Below are positions 21,001-29,876 of a DNA stretch of 64,000 nt, piece by piece. The position numbers and the translations under genes were made by a program. The notes beneath the pieces are model-generated. The model saw only the letters and a list, made by a program, of their open reading frames with translations, made no database searches and had not been told where the DNA came from. Each line of letters begins with the position of its first letter. The first letter of the stretch is position 1. This stretch comes from Yponomeuta sedellus (lineage: Eukaryota; Arthropoda; Insecta; Lepidoptera; Yponomeutidae): positions 10,024,729-10,088,728 of the forward strand of contig OW203750.1 in assembly GCA_934045075.1 (NCBI GenBank), written 5' to 3'.

Positions 21001-23009
21001 CAAGCCGCCCATAAGGCCTCTGACATGGCTTAACGACTGCCATTATATGACAGCCGGCACCAACGGCTTAGCGTTCCTTGCGAAGCACGGAAGCGCTCGG
21101 AAAAATGCCACTAGCGGTCGTCACGGGACGCTCACCCATCCCGTACCTGACCGCGCCTGTTATTGCTTAACCAAGTGATTGATTCCAATCGCTCGGTTCG
21201 CCTAGGCCACGAGCGCTCTTTCATATCTTTCCTTGAAAAAAAAAAACCTCTACTTTAGGCGTGATCGTTGCAAAGACGAACCGTTTTATAAGACCGTTTT
21301 ATGTTCCGCGACGATAGGACCGTTTTACGTTTCATTCTAAAGCAGTGCCAGCGACTCTAAAGCAGTGCCAGCGTTTATTCATCGCGAGACCAGTCCTTAG
21401 ATTGTTTGACGCGGATATGTCCTTTAATGCTATATTAATAGAGCCTAGAACGTAATGAGATGATTGCGACGTCGGCGTCGGCTCCTTGCTCGTTCCGTTC
21501 GTTTTGGTCTGTGATACAATAAAGTAATCTTTATGTCTATGAGTATACAGTCGAATATCGTGTAAAACAACTAATTTTTTCCGATGTTTCGTTATTTCGT
21601 CTCGTTCGCACTCGTTTGACCGTCCTCTGCGCCTTGCTCGTTCGCATACAATGAAACCAGTTGCGAACGAGGACCGTTTCGAGGACCTGTTTTCGTTCCA
21701 GAAAAAACGGTTGCGTTTCGTCGTCGAAAAATCGGACAACGACCCACTCCTACTCTACTTTGGGCCTTTCACTTCCAGTATAACAATAATCACACATCAC
21801 AATACCACTATAACTTTTTTTTATTGTAGCCTATAAACGTCCTCTGAGAGAAGGCCTGTGCCTTCTCTCAGAGAGAGTCGTCGTCAGGCTATCCTTCTAA
21901 GGCGCAATGTCCTCAAGTGATCACAAAAAAAAAATATTTTTAAGGTCGGGCCTTACGAGGCTATACTAGTCCACTGCTGGACGTAGCCCTCCCCTAAAGA
22001 GCGCCACGTTGTGCTATCATAGGGGGTAATGCTCATAATCCCTACGCTGGGCATGCGGGTTGGGAATCGCAGTTCGGTGGAAATGTACTGCAGGGGGCGC
22101 CGCTGCCCACCCCCCGGTTTGTGTCCCTTACTGAAAATCAGTCAGTCTGGCACTGACTGAAAGTCAGCGCTGAAGGCTTGCCCATCAGCATAGGCTGAGT
22201 CAGTTGCCGTTTATAGCGGCAGTGACACGCCGTGACCTTTAGTGTTCCTTTCTTTTTTTTTTTTAATGTTATTTAGTAATGTGTTTTACGACACCCGCGG
22301 GAAGAATTGGGTTGGTGCTATTCTCTAGGCCGACACCACACAGCACCAGCACTCGGATAGAGTGTATGGGCTTAATGACCACATATGTACACCGCGGATT
22401 GGCAGTGATATTACTAAAATATTACTTTAACTATAGTAATGGATTCAGATTAGCGGTGGTAGCTCAGTGGGTAGAACCATAGACTGGCAAGCGAGAGCCC
22501 CAGGTTCGATCCCGAGTGAGGGCATGTACCAATGACTTTGTTTAATTTCCAAGTTACGTACATTTGAGAATTTGTAGTCGCAATACCACACGCTGACGGT
22601 GAAGGAAAACATCGTGAGGAAACCCGCGGCTTGGTTGGCTCCGCACGTATTGACTAGTCTTTTCTGTGGGCTAGGCCGACTAAGCTGTCAGGATGGTATA
22701 GGTGCTGGGGAAGCCTACACCATCTATAAAACCATGTCCCAGGCACTACAGCGTCGGAGTGGTCCCTTCACCCATCTAGTGTGAGTGAAGATACCACTGG
22801 ACGCTGTATAAATCATCTCATTAAGTAGATGCAAAAAGGCCAGTATTATTATCATAGTAATGGATTAGCCTCACCATTTGGTTGGTCACCACCATTTTGG
22901 TGAGTAACTCCTGCGCCTCCAAGTAGATGTTCTTGAAGCGCACATATTTGCGCAGCAGCGGCACGCAGTAACAGCACACATGCTGCGGCAGCCCATCAGA
23001 CACTGGGAT
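11955..23009 (-). CDS. ZAD/C2H2 zinc-finger gene, internal part (four exons)
   Basis: Four minus-strand exons join in phase: 23009-22875, 15299-15062, 14303-14164 and 12065-11955. They encode, in order, the second half of a ZAD (zinc-finger-associated, dimerising) domain, an acidic linker, a basic Lys/Arg-rich linker, and one classical C2H2 finger. ZAD proteins are a large arthropod family of DNA-binding transcription factors. The first half of the ZAD (the 'C..C' pair near the N-terminus) and the remaining fingers and stop are not found: they lie outside the window or in exons I cannot see. All splice sites are GT-AG and three of the four donors are gtgagk. The introns are packed with repeats, including a LINE, a 2 kb foldback element and SINEs. 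The large intron 22874-15300 holds mostly repeats. Confidence 0.85.
12126..12387 (+). mobile_element. tRNA-SINE inside foldback arm, 13-bp TSD
   Basis: Same family as 2665-2936. It is flanked by aaccggcggtcga (12113-12125) and aaccgacggtcga (12388-12400), one mismatch in 13, so it inserted after the foldback arms formed. Confidence 0.85.
13045..13235 (+). mobile_element. RTE-type LINE 3' end fragment
   Basis: 'caaaccggggggtgggcagc' through 'tatgtccagcagtggactag' and 'tatagcctga' is the common 3' non-coding end also seen at 43945-44200. Confidence 0.75.
13290..13385 (+). mobile_element. tRNA-derived SINE (third family), head only
   Basis: The tRNA-like segment 'cctcggtggcgcagcggttt' has T-arm 'gtctcgggtacgatcccggc'. 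Longer copies lie at 18485-18640 (reverse) and 42925-43150. Confidence 0.75.
14164..14303 (-). CDS. ZAD gene exon: basic linker
   Basis: It follows 'atggcaattccag' and ends at a consensus gtgagt donor. It completes a Gly codon from the previous exon, then reads 'SDDEPLTHVQKSKAGKARK' and 'NVDVVVLSKEEQIAEVQ'. It has strongly coding-like composition between repeats. Confidence 0.8.
14394..14600 (+). repeat. Dispersed repeat ('cttgtatgtccccactgctg' family)
   Basis: It begins near 'acatttgtatgtccccactg' and runs through 'ccaccacgggggccaagtcc' to 'gcttaacgactgccattacc'. It is one of about nine copies or pieces in the window; the longest are at 20850-21225 and 15650-16130. It is probably the 3' part of a non-LTR element, but that is not shown here. 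Confidence 0.75.
14578..14865. mobile_element. MITE with arms of about 85 bp
   Basis: 'ggcgaaaagggg' and 'ggaggtataaagaatgttgt' on the left recur inverted on the right ('acaacattctttatacctcc', 'cccttttcgccccg'). There is no coding sequence. It begins inside the dispersed repeat that ends at about 14600. Confidence 0.75.
15062..15299 (-). CDS. ZAD gene exon: acidic linker
   Basis: It follows acceptor 'caattccgttag' and ends at donor gtatgg (79 codons plus one base). The residues are rich in Glu, Asp and Ser ('EEHPLCKEDSTIKVEEPCKS'), as is usual between a ZAD and the fingers. If the donor were ignored, the frame would hit TGA a few codons later, so a terminal exon is the alternative. The phase match with the next exon favours splicing. 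Confidence 0.7.
15315..15530 (-). mobile_element. tRNA-SINE next to a splice acceptor
   Basis: The reverse strand has a tRNA-like head ('ggcctctgtggcgcagcggt', T-arm 'ctcgggttcgaacctcgg') followed by 'aggtcttggatgttta'. The 3' end of the SINE reaches to about 20-30 bp from the acceptor of the ZAD-gene exon at 15299. Confidence 0.7.
15650..16130 (-). repeat. Dispersed repeat, long reverse copy
   Basis: Same family as 14394-14600. It includes the far part ('gcttatggcctagtcgaacc', 'caacaggcgcggtcag') and is interrupted by about 110 bp of unrelated sequence at 15715-15820. Confidence 0.7.
16690..16785 (+). mobile_element. Diverged, internally deleted tRNA-SINE
   Basis: It holds 'attagctcagttagaagagc', 'gccagaggccgtgggttcga' and 'gcctctaaacaggttttg', i.e. 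the main SINE family with lost segments. The region 16800-17260 after it is AT-rich with nothing recognised. Confidence 0.65.
17268..17469. mobile_element. MITE, about 64-bp arms with three mismatches
   Basis: 'ccggatctacttacgg' and 'atatcggaagagtccgacca' recur inverted on the right side. The loop is about 75 bp and GC-rich. It lies in the large intron of the ZAD gene. The stretch 17470-18480 that follows is AT-rich, with no gene seen. Confidence 0.8.
18485..18645 (-). mobile_element. tRNA-derived SINE (third family), reverse copy
   Basis: The reverse strand reads 'ggcctcgtggcgcagcggtt' with T-arm 'tctcgggttcgatccccggt' and continues into 'tctcgggtcttggatgttat'. Confidence 0.8.
18655..19080 (-). 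pseudogene. Degenerate LINE reverse-transcriptase fragment
   Basis: In the minus strand, broken frames give an RT-like stretch just after the active-site region: 'TSHETRQE', 'ANNALSQVPD' and 'NNLLLNSKKTKC'. This resembles the segment following YADD in Jockey-type elements. It is too damaged for a full reading. Confidence 0.5.
19490..19870 (+). pseudogene. Degenerate LINE fragment, post-RT region
   Basis: A frame at 19675-19869 holds 'IFVLQKRAIRFISKLGTRN' after a '..WG/HS' region, typical of the segment following the RT domain of Jockey-group LINEs. It ends where a foldback SINE inserted (19883). Confidence 0.55.
19883..20054. mobile_element. Short foldback SINE unit with 12-bp TSD
   Basis: A 172-bp unit: an antisense SINE head (19884-19955) is directly followed by a sense head and tail ('gggttcgaaacccggcatgg', 'agcacgggttagtgcatt'). 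The whole is flanked by aaaactaaaatt at 19871-19882 and 20055-20066. It is the simplest example in the window of the inverted-pair structure. Confidence 0.85.
20055..20849. other. Intronic stretch, nothing recognised
   Basis: AT-rich sequence without coding signal. It has a short LINE-like tail piece near 20490-20520 ('ccctgcagtgggactatcta'). Confidence 0.5.
20850..21225 (+). repeat. Dispersed repeat, longest forward copy
   Basis: From 'atcaacccttgtatgtcccc' through 'ggttggtggaggattgtaag' and 'ggaaaaatgccactagcggt' to 'gcctaggccacgagcgct'. It serves as the reference for the family in this window. Short overlapping frames in it are not genes. Confidence 0.85.
21240..21835. other. Unassigned element-like stretch with opposing short frames
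   Basis: A frame on the minus strand (21739-21332, 135 codons, Arg/Ser-rich) and one on the plus strand (21651-21836) overlap. The sequence is CG-rich with motifs such as 'ttgctcgttcg' and 'cgttttggtctg' that differ from its surroundings. Neither protein has a domain I recognise. It may be a transposon remnant. Confidence 0.35.
21877..22350 (-). mobile_element. RTE-type LINE 3' region, reverse copy
   Basis: The reverse strand contains 'ggcctagagaatagcaccaa', 'ttcccgcgggtgtcgtaaa', 'ggtgggcagcggcgccccct' and the 'ccagcagtggactagtatag' tail, in the same order as at 43945-44200, plus an inserted segment ('cgctgaaggcttgcccatca'). Confidence 0.75.
22445..22620 (+). mobile_element. tRNA-SINE (core family), diverged head
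   Basis: The head 'gcggtggtagctcagtgggt' has T-arm 'ccaggttcgatcccgagt' and is followed by the core 'ggtgaaggaaaacatcgtga'. The anticodon arm differs from the copy at 2665, so it is a subfamily with a different tRNA head. The 180 bp after it look like more repeat. Confidence 0.8.
22875..23009 (-). CDS. ZAD gene exon: C-terminal half of ZAD domain
   Basis: It follows acceptor 'gttgtcgtcag' and ends at donor gtgagg. It is 45 codons, phase 0 at both ends. 'LPQHVCCYCVPLLRKYVRF' carries the Cys-x2-Cys pair of a ZAD, and 'NIYLEAQELL' is its C-terminal helix. Confidence 0.85.
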
Positions 23010-23191
23010 CTGACGACAACAGATACTAAATGTGGAAGATACATAATATACATATCTTGCTTGAAATCTTGAAAAATTTTATTACAATGTAAACGAATAC
23101 TTGTCTGAAAGATTGTAATAACTCTATGTTTGACATACTATCTTGGAATAATTAGTGGTAAGTTTTATTTATTTATTGTTTTATTTGGTAG

Positions 23192-23255
23192 AGCTACAGC
23201 GCTCATTAGGGGAGGGCTACGTTCAGCAGTGGACTAATACAGCCTGAAGAAGAAG
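23192..23255 (+). mobile_element. LINE 3' tail piece
   Basis: 'gcgctcattaggggagggct' then 'cagcagtggactaatacagc' and a short gaa run. Only the last 60 or so bases of the element are present. Confidence 0.7.
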
Positions 23256-23803
23256 AAGTTTTATTTATGACATAAATAGTGTTTAAGTTTATTTTGACAT
23301 CCATTATCTTAGTTTATTATAATCATTGACAATTGAAAATAATTAACGGTGCTTTGATGCTCTCTCGCATTAAAAATTCGTATGTCTACAAAGACAAAAC
23401 ATGCAGAACAAAATATATCTTATTGTACATCGAAAGATAATAATCAACTGTCAAACTCAACACTTCACGTTATTATCGTCTCCAATAAAATAATTAAAAT
23501 CTCGCAAAAAAACGAAGAAGGAAGTCTACAACCACATCAAAGATCTTCCCCAGAGGCCACAGTGCGTGAAAAGAGTGAAAACCAGTGGAAACAGTGCGAA
23601 GCAAGTGAGAAAACTGTGAAATAACCAGTGCAAAAAATTAAATAAAAATCTAGACGAGGGTGGTTAGAAAAAACCCTTTCCTTGTGTGCGTGCAACGAGA
23701 ACTTCAATCAAACCTCCATGTCAGATTGACATCTGTCATTTAACAAAGCCAGACAGTGTTGCTATAACTGCATTATTAAAATCTCCCACTACACAACCGC
23801 ACA

Positions 23804-24616
23804 ATGGATGCACAGATGCAATTACTTTTAAAAAATCTGGATGAAAGTCTGAATGAAAAAATGGAGAGACAAACAGCAAACATCACTACAAACATTACAA
23901 TTAACATTAAAAATATGATGGAGGAAACCTACGGCAAACGAATGGCAGACTTAGAATCTGAAAATACTATACTAAGAATGGAGTTGAAAAATCTAGAAAG
24001 CATAGTAAAGTCCCAAAAAAGGAGTTTCAAAGAAAACAACATCGTTATGTACGGTATCAAGGAAGAAAGACGAGAAGACTTAATGAAAAAAATTATCGAC
24101 TTGATACAAACCTACACAGACATAAACATTGAGAAAAGAGACATTGATTTTGCAAGAAGAATAGGTAAAAGCAACAGGACTAGACCTGTACTCATCCGTT
24201 TGATCAATAAACATACAAAGATAGAGATATTGAAGAATAAACGTTTGATAAAAAATATAATAACCGAAGAAGACTATCCTAAAGAAGTAATTGAAACAAG
24301 GAGGCAGCTACAGAAATCGGTTGAAGCTGAAAAAGAAAAAGGCAACATAGCGTACATCAAATATGACAAACTGGTTGTCATTGAGAAGGACAAGGAGACA
24401 ACTACTACTCACACAAAGAAGAAAAAAACGCCAGTACAAGACACATACCAAGACGTTGAACAAATTAGAACAAAAAGACAACTATCACCACCGAGTCCAG
24501 GGGAGACTATTGACATACAAGAAACACCGAATAAAAACCAAGCAAAAATTAACAAAACAGACGCTTTCGCTGTCATGCGCGCTAGAGCTTACATGGAAAC
24601 AATTAAAAAAGCATAG
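23804..24616 (+). CDS. RTE-type LINE ORF1, coiled-coil RNA-binding protein
   Basis: 270 residues from ATG 23804. Residues about 5-75 are heptad-rich ('LLKNLDESLNEKMERQ', 'LESENTILRMELKNLES'), a probable coiled coil for trimer formation. Residues about 78-155 ('NNIVMYGI' to 'IEILKNKRLIK') resemble the RRM-like core of LINE ORF1 proteins, with the conserved 'ARRIGK' and 'RPVLIRL'. The C-terminus is Lys-rich. The protein would coat element RNA and act as nucleic-acid chaperone in the retrotransposition particle. No frameshift or stop is seen. Confidence 0.85.
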   Translation: MDAQMQLLLKNLDESLNEKMERQTANITTNITINIKNMMEETYGKRMADLESENTILRMELKNLESIVKSQKRSFKENNIVMYGIKEERREDLMKKIIDLIQTYTDINIEKRDIDFARRIGKSNRTRPVLIRLINKHTKIEILKNKRLIKNIITEEDYPKEVIETRRQLQKSVEAEKEKGNIAYIKYDKLVVIEKDKETTTTHTKKKKTPVQDTYQDVEQIRTKRQLSPPSPGETIDIQETPNKNQAKINKTDAFAVMRARAYMETIKKA

Positions 24617-24844
24617 GACAGGACCCCCGGAACGAGTAAAGAAAACAAAACCAAACAAGATAAAAATAAAGTAATTAGAACACGACAAGAAAACACAGAC
24701 AAATCTAAACTATACAAACATAATACCTCTCCCAATACGGTTAGTCACCGCGGGAGAAAAAGACTACAACCCTCCAACAAAGATAACGACTGTCAACATA
24801 ACAAAAATCAAAATATCCCAATAAATAAGAAGAAAACAAATAAA

Positions 24845-27634
24845 ATGGAAAAAATTTACATAAGCACCTTCAATATCCGCACCTTATCCTCACCAGAAAA
24901 ATTAATTGAACTTAAACACGCAATAAAAAGTATAAAACACGATGTGATTGGGCTATCAGAAGTAAGAAGGATGGGACACAACATAGAAGAAGACGAAGAC
25001 TACATATTCTGTTACAATGGAGAAACAAAAGGACTATATGGAATTGGTTTCCTCATCAAGAAGAGATATAAAAACAACTTCGAAAGCTTCATCGGTCTAT
25101 CAGAAAGAGTTGGGCTCCTAAAAATGAACTTTGACAAAGTAAATATATCCATAATACAGACATATGCCCCAACAGAAAACACAACAGATGAAGCCATTGA
25201 ATACTTCTATGAAACCTTAAGAAGAGCCCATGAAATGGCTGGACCGAATTTAATTGTTATGGGCGATTTTAATGCAAAAGTAGGCCAACCAAGAGAAGAA
25301 GAACACCTCATAATGGGAAAGCATGGCTATGGACACAGAAACACAAGAGGTGAAAGACTAATACAATACGCTTTTGAAAACAAATTAAAAATAATCAACA
25401 CCATGTTCAAGAAAAACAACAAACAAAAATGGACTTGGATCTCTCCTGATAAATCTACTAAAAACGAGATAGACTACATTTTATCTAACATGTCGAAAAG
25501 ATTTGTGGATATTGAAGTGCTAATTACAGTTCCATACCCTTCAGATCACAGAATGCTAAGAGGAACAATAGAACTAAAACAGCAGAAAAAAAGTAGGGTA
25601 GCATACTCAAAATCTAAGCTTGAACTCAAAACTCCGCAACAAAAAACAGAATATTGCAAAGCTTTAGAAGATGGTATGCCAACTTTAGATATTAAAGAAA
25701 ATGAAACTGCTCAGAAATACTATAGTAGACTCGTAAAATTTATCCAGAACTGTCTTATTTTACCAAACAAAGAGACAAACACAAAGCCATCAATAATATC
25801 TGAAGGAACAAAATTACTGATAAGAAAGAGACACCAACTACAAACCAGAAAAAAACTGACTAAAGAAGAAAAATTGGAACTGAGCAGACTGTATAAAATA
25901 ACAAACAAACAAATAAGACGAGACTACAACCAACACAAATATCAAATTATAGAAAAACACTTAAAAACAACAGGAAACATTAAAAAAGCCTATAAGGAGA
26001 TATCAAAAACAAAAAAATGGATACCTTTTCTAAAGAAAAAAGGAATAAAGACTGAAAATAGACAAGAAATTCTCGACATAGCCACAGAATTTTATAGAGA
26101 CCTCTACAGTTTACAAAAAGAATCAAAACCTAAAAACCATAATAACATAAAAGTACAACACAATCATGAAGATAGAGAACCGTTTGACGAAACAGATATT
26201 TTAAAGCAAATAAAGTTATTGAAGAAAGATAAAGCACCTGGCCCAGATGGAATCAGTAGCGAAGCCATAACAACAGGAGCACTTTTCAACAAAGTTCTTC
26301 AAGAAGAGGCAGTTCCAGAAGAATGGGGAGAGTCAAACATCATCCTTTTATACAAAAAAGGTGATCCATCTGACATATCAAACTACAGACCTATTAGCCT
26401 CATGCCAATATTATACAAACTTTTTGCAGCATCTCTTAAAAACAGAATTAACAAAGAAATAGAAGCCAATCAACCAGTTGAACAGGCAGGATTCCGAAGA
26501 GGCTTCAGCACAGTGGACCACATCTACACCCTAGAACAATTGATAGATAAATACACAGAATATAGAAGACCACTGTATATTGCCTATGTCGACTATAAAA
26601 AAGCATTCGACAGCATCTCACATAAAGTAATCTGGGACACATTGGAAGAACAAAAGGTAAAAAACAAATATATATCGATCCTTAAAAATATATATTCAAG
26701 AAGCAAGAGCAAAATCACCTTAGAGACATCAGGGAATCCAATACCAATTTGTAGAGGTGTAAGACAGGGCGATCCCTTATCACCAAAACTATTTATTGCT
26801 GTTCTTCAACATATAATGAAAACACTAGATTGGTCAAACTATGGCATAAACATTCATGGTAAAAAACTATCAAATCTTCGTTTTGCAGACGACATAGCCT
26901 TAGTTTCAGAAAGACCATCAGAGCTGGAAAATATGTTGACAGACCTAAATATCGTCAGTAAAGAGATCGGGCTAGAAATGAACTTGCAAAAAACAAAAAT
27001 CATGACAAATAGTAATCACACTGAAATAAACATAGATGGAGAACATATTGAATATGTTGAAGAATACATATACCTCGGAAAAAGACTTTCCTTTAGCAAA
27101 GAACACAACACAGAAGAAATAGAAAGACGCATAGCTATGACATGGAATAAATTCTGGTGTTTCAAAGATATACTAAAGAGCAGAATGCCTATATATCTCA
27201 AGAAAAAAATACATGACATATGTCTCTTGCCCTGTTTAACTTATGCATGTCAGACCTGGACATTCAACAAAAACATCGAAAACAAGATCAATGTGTGCCA
27301 GCGAGCGATCGAACGGAGCATGTTAAACATCAGTAGAGCTCAAAAAATTAGAAATACTACAATAAGAATGAAAACTAAAGTTATCGATGCTCTAACATTC
27401 GCAAAGAAACTCAAATGGAAATGGGCAGGTCACGTGGTTCGGATGCACAATAATAAGTGGGCAAATATTGTTACAAACTGGCGTGGCCCTCCAGGCACTA
27501 GAGCAAGAGGCAGGCCAAAAACAAAATGGGCAGATGAGCTCGAGAGGGTGGCAGGGGGGTGGAAGGAAAAGGCTATGGACAGGGATACATGGAATAGGTT
27601 GGAGGAGGCCTTTACCCGCGACGGGGTCCTTTAA
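24845..27634 (+). CDS. RTE-type LINE ORF2, endonuclease and reverse transcriptase
   Basis: 929 residues, uninterrupted. Residues 1-240 are an APE-type endonuclease: 'STFNIRTL' (Asn10), 'SEVRR' (Glu39), 'TYAPTE' (Tyr107), 'MGDFNAKVG' (Asp141, Asn143) and 'SDHRML' (His235). Residues about 460-740 are the reverse transcriptase: 'KAPGPDGIS' (464), 'YRPISLMPILYKL', 'YVDYKKAFDSI' (Asp583), 'RQGDPLSPKLF' and the catalytic 'FADDI' (680-684). The C-terminal part has 'WAGHVVRM' and 'RPKTKWADEL', typical of RTE and related clades. The enzyme nicks target DNA and copies the element RNA in place. All catalytic residues are present, so the protein looks functional. Confidence 0.93.
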   Translation: MEKIYISTFNIRTLSSPEKLIELKHAIKSIKHDVIGLSEVRRMGHNIEEDEDYIFCYNGETKGLYGIGFLIKKRYKNNFESFIGLSERVGLLKMNFDKVNISIIQTYAPTENTTDEAIEYFYETLRRAHEMAGPNLIVMGDFNAKVGQPREEEHLIMGKHGYGHRNTRGERLIQYAFENKLKIINTMFKKNNKQKWTWISPDKSTKNEIDYILSNMSKRFVDIEVLITVPYPSDHRMLRGTIELKQQKKSRVAYSKSKLELKTPQQKTEYCKALEDGMPTLDIKENETAQKYYSRLVKFIQNCLILPNKETNTKPSIISEGTKLLIRKRHQLQTRKKLTKEEKLELSRLYKITNKQIRRDYNQHKYQIIEKHLKTTGNIKKAYKEISKTKKWIPFLKKKGIKTENRQEILDIATEFYRDLYSLQKESKPKNHNNIKVQHNHEDREPFDETDILKQIKLLKKDKAPGPDGISSEAITTGALFNKVLQEEAVPEEWGESNIILLYKKGDPSDISNYRPISLMPILYKLFAASLKNRINKEIEANQPVEQAGFRRGFSTVDHIYTLEQLIDKYTEYRRPLYIAYVDYKKAFDSISHKVIWDTLEEQKVKNKYISILKNIYSRSKSKITLETSGNPIPICRGVRQGDPLSPKLFIAVLQHIMKTLDWSNYGINIHGKKLSNLRFADDIALVSERPSELENMLTDLNIVSKEIGLEMNLQKTKIMTNSNHTEINIDGEHIEYVEEYIYLGKRLSFSKEHNTEEIERRIAMTWNKFWCFKDILKSRMPIYLKKKIHDICLLPCLTYACQTWTFNKNIENKINVCQRAIERSMLNISRAQKIRNTTIRMKTKVIDALTFAKKLKWKWAGHVVRMHNNKWANIVTNWRGPPGTRARGRPKTKWADELERVAGGWKEKAMDRDTWNRLEEAFTRDGVL

Positions 27635-27660
27635 AAAAAAAACATGACTAGATAATAACA

Positions 27661-28375
27661 ATAAATAATAACTAAATACGATAAAAACTACTTTAATGAC
27701 TTATTAAAACTATATTATTGAATTATTTTATTTTAGTAAACAATTGACATGTAAACATACTCTTTTAAATGGACAAATAAAAGGCTTTTATATTATATAT
27801 ACATCTATTTAAACTCATGTTTCACACATAAATTTTTCTTTCTTTCTTTCTCTCTCTCTCTCCTTCTTTCTTTCTTTCACTGCTGATTAAAGAATGTGAG
27901 CCCAGTTTGATTTGTGATGTTCATTAAGCCGCAGTTTCTGTACTTTGGATAAAACCTTTTAATTGCATTTCAAAACTTTTTACAGCCTATCCTAAATAAT
28001 TTTTAACATATTTTGAAAGTTCCTAATGTTACTTTAAAAGTCCATTTTAAAGGTATAAGATTTAAAATCAGATAGTTTTATTTTCCATTACAGAACACAA
28101 GAAAGATGTTTTGTGATGTACGTTTAGGTAGAGTTTAAATATTTTTTTTGTATGCTGTAAGGTAAGCTGGGTTTTCCTTTCCAATTGTCTTTGCAGTTTC
28201 AGTAAGTAAATAAAGTATTGAGTATTAAGTAACATATCTCTGACTGAATTTATTTTGACAGAAGTATATAAAAGTAACTATTATGGTGCAGCGCTCACCA
28301 CTAAGCAACACGAATTCACAACCAACCTAACAGAACCTATCTACAGGTTTTAGGGTAAAGCTTTTTTTATCCTTA
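27661..28375. other. AT-rich intergenic stretch
   Basis: It holds a short tttc/tc microsatellite at 27838-27880 and a LINE 3' tail-like piece at 28185-28235 ('aataaagtattgagtatt'). No coding signal is seen. Confidence 0.6.
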
Positions 28376-28719
28376 CAGTACTACACATCATGAAAGTCCC
28401 TTTGGGAATCTTCGTTCGCGCAGACTAGGAAGAAGTGTAACGAAAGTACCCGAAGCTATAAGTACATTCAACATGATCTTTAACCGATACTGTTAAGGTG
28501 CAGAATTGATTGCCGCAGTAGCGCTACCTATTTCGCTCACGCTAATATTGCCAAACGAATAGTCACCTGCATCGATGACGTTGAATCAACCAATAGCAAC
28601 AAAGGCGCGCGGCCTGCCATAAAATGAAACTATCTGATTGGTCAATCAACTTGCCGCACATCCAAAATATGGTCATCTGCGCAGGTACATCCGCAAGACT
28701 AATTTCTGGTGTAGCACTG
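28376..28719. mobile_element. MITE, TA target duplication (copy 1)
   Basis: The ends are 'cagtactacac' and its near-exact complement 'gtgtagcactg', flanked by TA at 28374-28375 and 28720-28721. This pattern fits a Tc1/mariner-type non-autonomous element. It carries 'gcgcagactaggaagaagtg' and 'tcacctgcatcgatgacgtt'. A second copy lies at 60175-60524. Confidence 0.8.
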
Positions 28720-29024
28720 TAAATACTTCAGTAATGTTCTGTCACACTCTTTGCTGAGAAATTCGAAGAGCAGCACTATGGTTAAGTATTTACTGTTTTT
28801 GTTTTTCTAAATGTAGGTATGTTTTTCTTTTTATCCTCTTGTGGAACTTTATTGTAAATAATGTAAGTTTGTGTATGTTTATAATAAATTGTTTTATGTA
28901 TGTATTATATGTTATGGTTTATGTAAGTATATTATTTTTATGTATAAGTATGTATAAGTATGTATATCAATATTCATATTTGCACCAACTACCCGTCTCA
29001 CTTTTCTTTCAGCAACTCTCCATG

Positions 29025-29150
29025 GTGGGTTGCCTGGAAGAAATTGCTCTAAGCAATAAGGCCACCAATTGTACTGTATCTTTGTAATTATGTTTTGTTT
29101 GTTTTTTCCTGGTGTACAATAAAGAATATTCTTATCTTATCTTACTTAGC
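29025..29150 (+). mobile_element. LINE 3' end ('acaataaagaatattcttat' type)
   Basis: 'gcaataaggccaccaattgt', then 'gtgtacaataaagaatattc' and an ttatc run. The AATAAA signal and short tandem tail are typical of Jockey-group 3' ends. Copies lie at 36280-36405 and 39250-39375. Confidence 0.75.
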
Positions 29151-29837
29151 GACATCTCAATTCAGAAACTGGCCCTTAATCACCCGCCTGTATTCCGGAG
29201 AGGGAGACAGAGACCAGGGTTTGCAGCTTGCCACAATCTTAGCAAAGCTCTTGCCAAAGATCTTACGCATCATCAATATTAGTAGCTGCATGTACGTCAG
29301 GAAATGTTACAAAATCATTGCCGCCACGACAAAATAAGAACCTTTTAACTGTATGTTGTATACAGCCAACGTTAAAACATAATCAAAGTGTAATTAGAAA
29401 TCCACATACCGCATATCCGACGACTGTTTGTAAGCTCTGCGTGAGGCCGTGCTCACTTATATTGAAAAGTGGCGCATCCGTATCCAGACATATACGGCAC
29501 GCGAGTAACTCAGACATGTTTTTCAGTTTGTTTTATTACACCATTCGTTTTGTTTTCGACAAAAAGTGCCAAGAATTGGGAACAGAACAACTAGGTATTT
29601 CGAAATATCTATTTACGCCTGTTTAATTTGTGATTTAACGCACAGATAAGAGAGATGACATGACAGAAACCTCAACAACTTCAAAATCAATCACAGAAAT
29701 CGAAATAAATTATATAATCTGTGATACCAAATGTTGCCATGTTCATTGTTCTTTTTCTACTACAAAAAAAATGGAAGCTGACGTAAAAGTATGAGGTACT
29801 TCCGGGTGAAAAATCCACTTGAAGCGAAAATGTAGCC

Positions 29838-29876
29838 AAGTGCAACCGGAAACTATTGTTAGTTTCCGGTTGCACT
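29838..29876. repeat. Perfect 18-bp-arm hairpin
   Basis: 'agtgcaaccggaaacta' and its exact complement are separated by a few bases. No surrounding coding sequence; it is probably part of a small foldback repeat. Confidence 0.7.

Larger units (their letters stand above)
23340..27660 (+). mobile_element. RTE-type LINE, two open ORFs, apparently full length
   Basis: A 5' UTR of roughly 450 bp, ORF1 (23804-24616), a 228-bp spacer, ORF2 (24845-27634) and a very short 3' region with an A-run are all in order and without stops. RTE elements typically end just after ORF2. The coding strand is A-rich, as in many LINEs. Exact ends and target duplication could not be fixed by eye. The intactness suggests recent insertion and possibly an active copy. 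Confidence 0.85.

Noticed and set aside
29318..29626. 102-codon plus-strand frame with several Cys and His ('VCKLCVRPC')
   Set aside because: Cys/His spacing fits no zinc-binding family I know, and it starts inside repeat-like sequence. Left unannotated.
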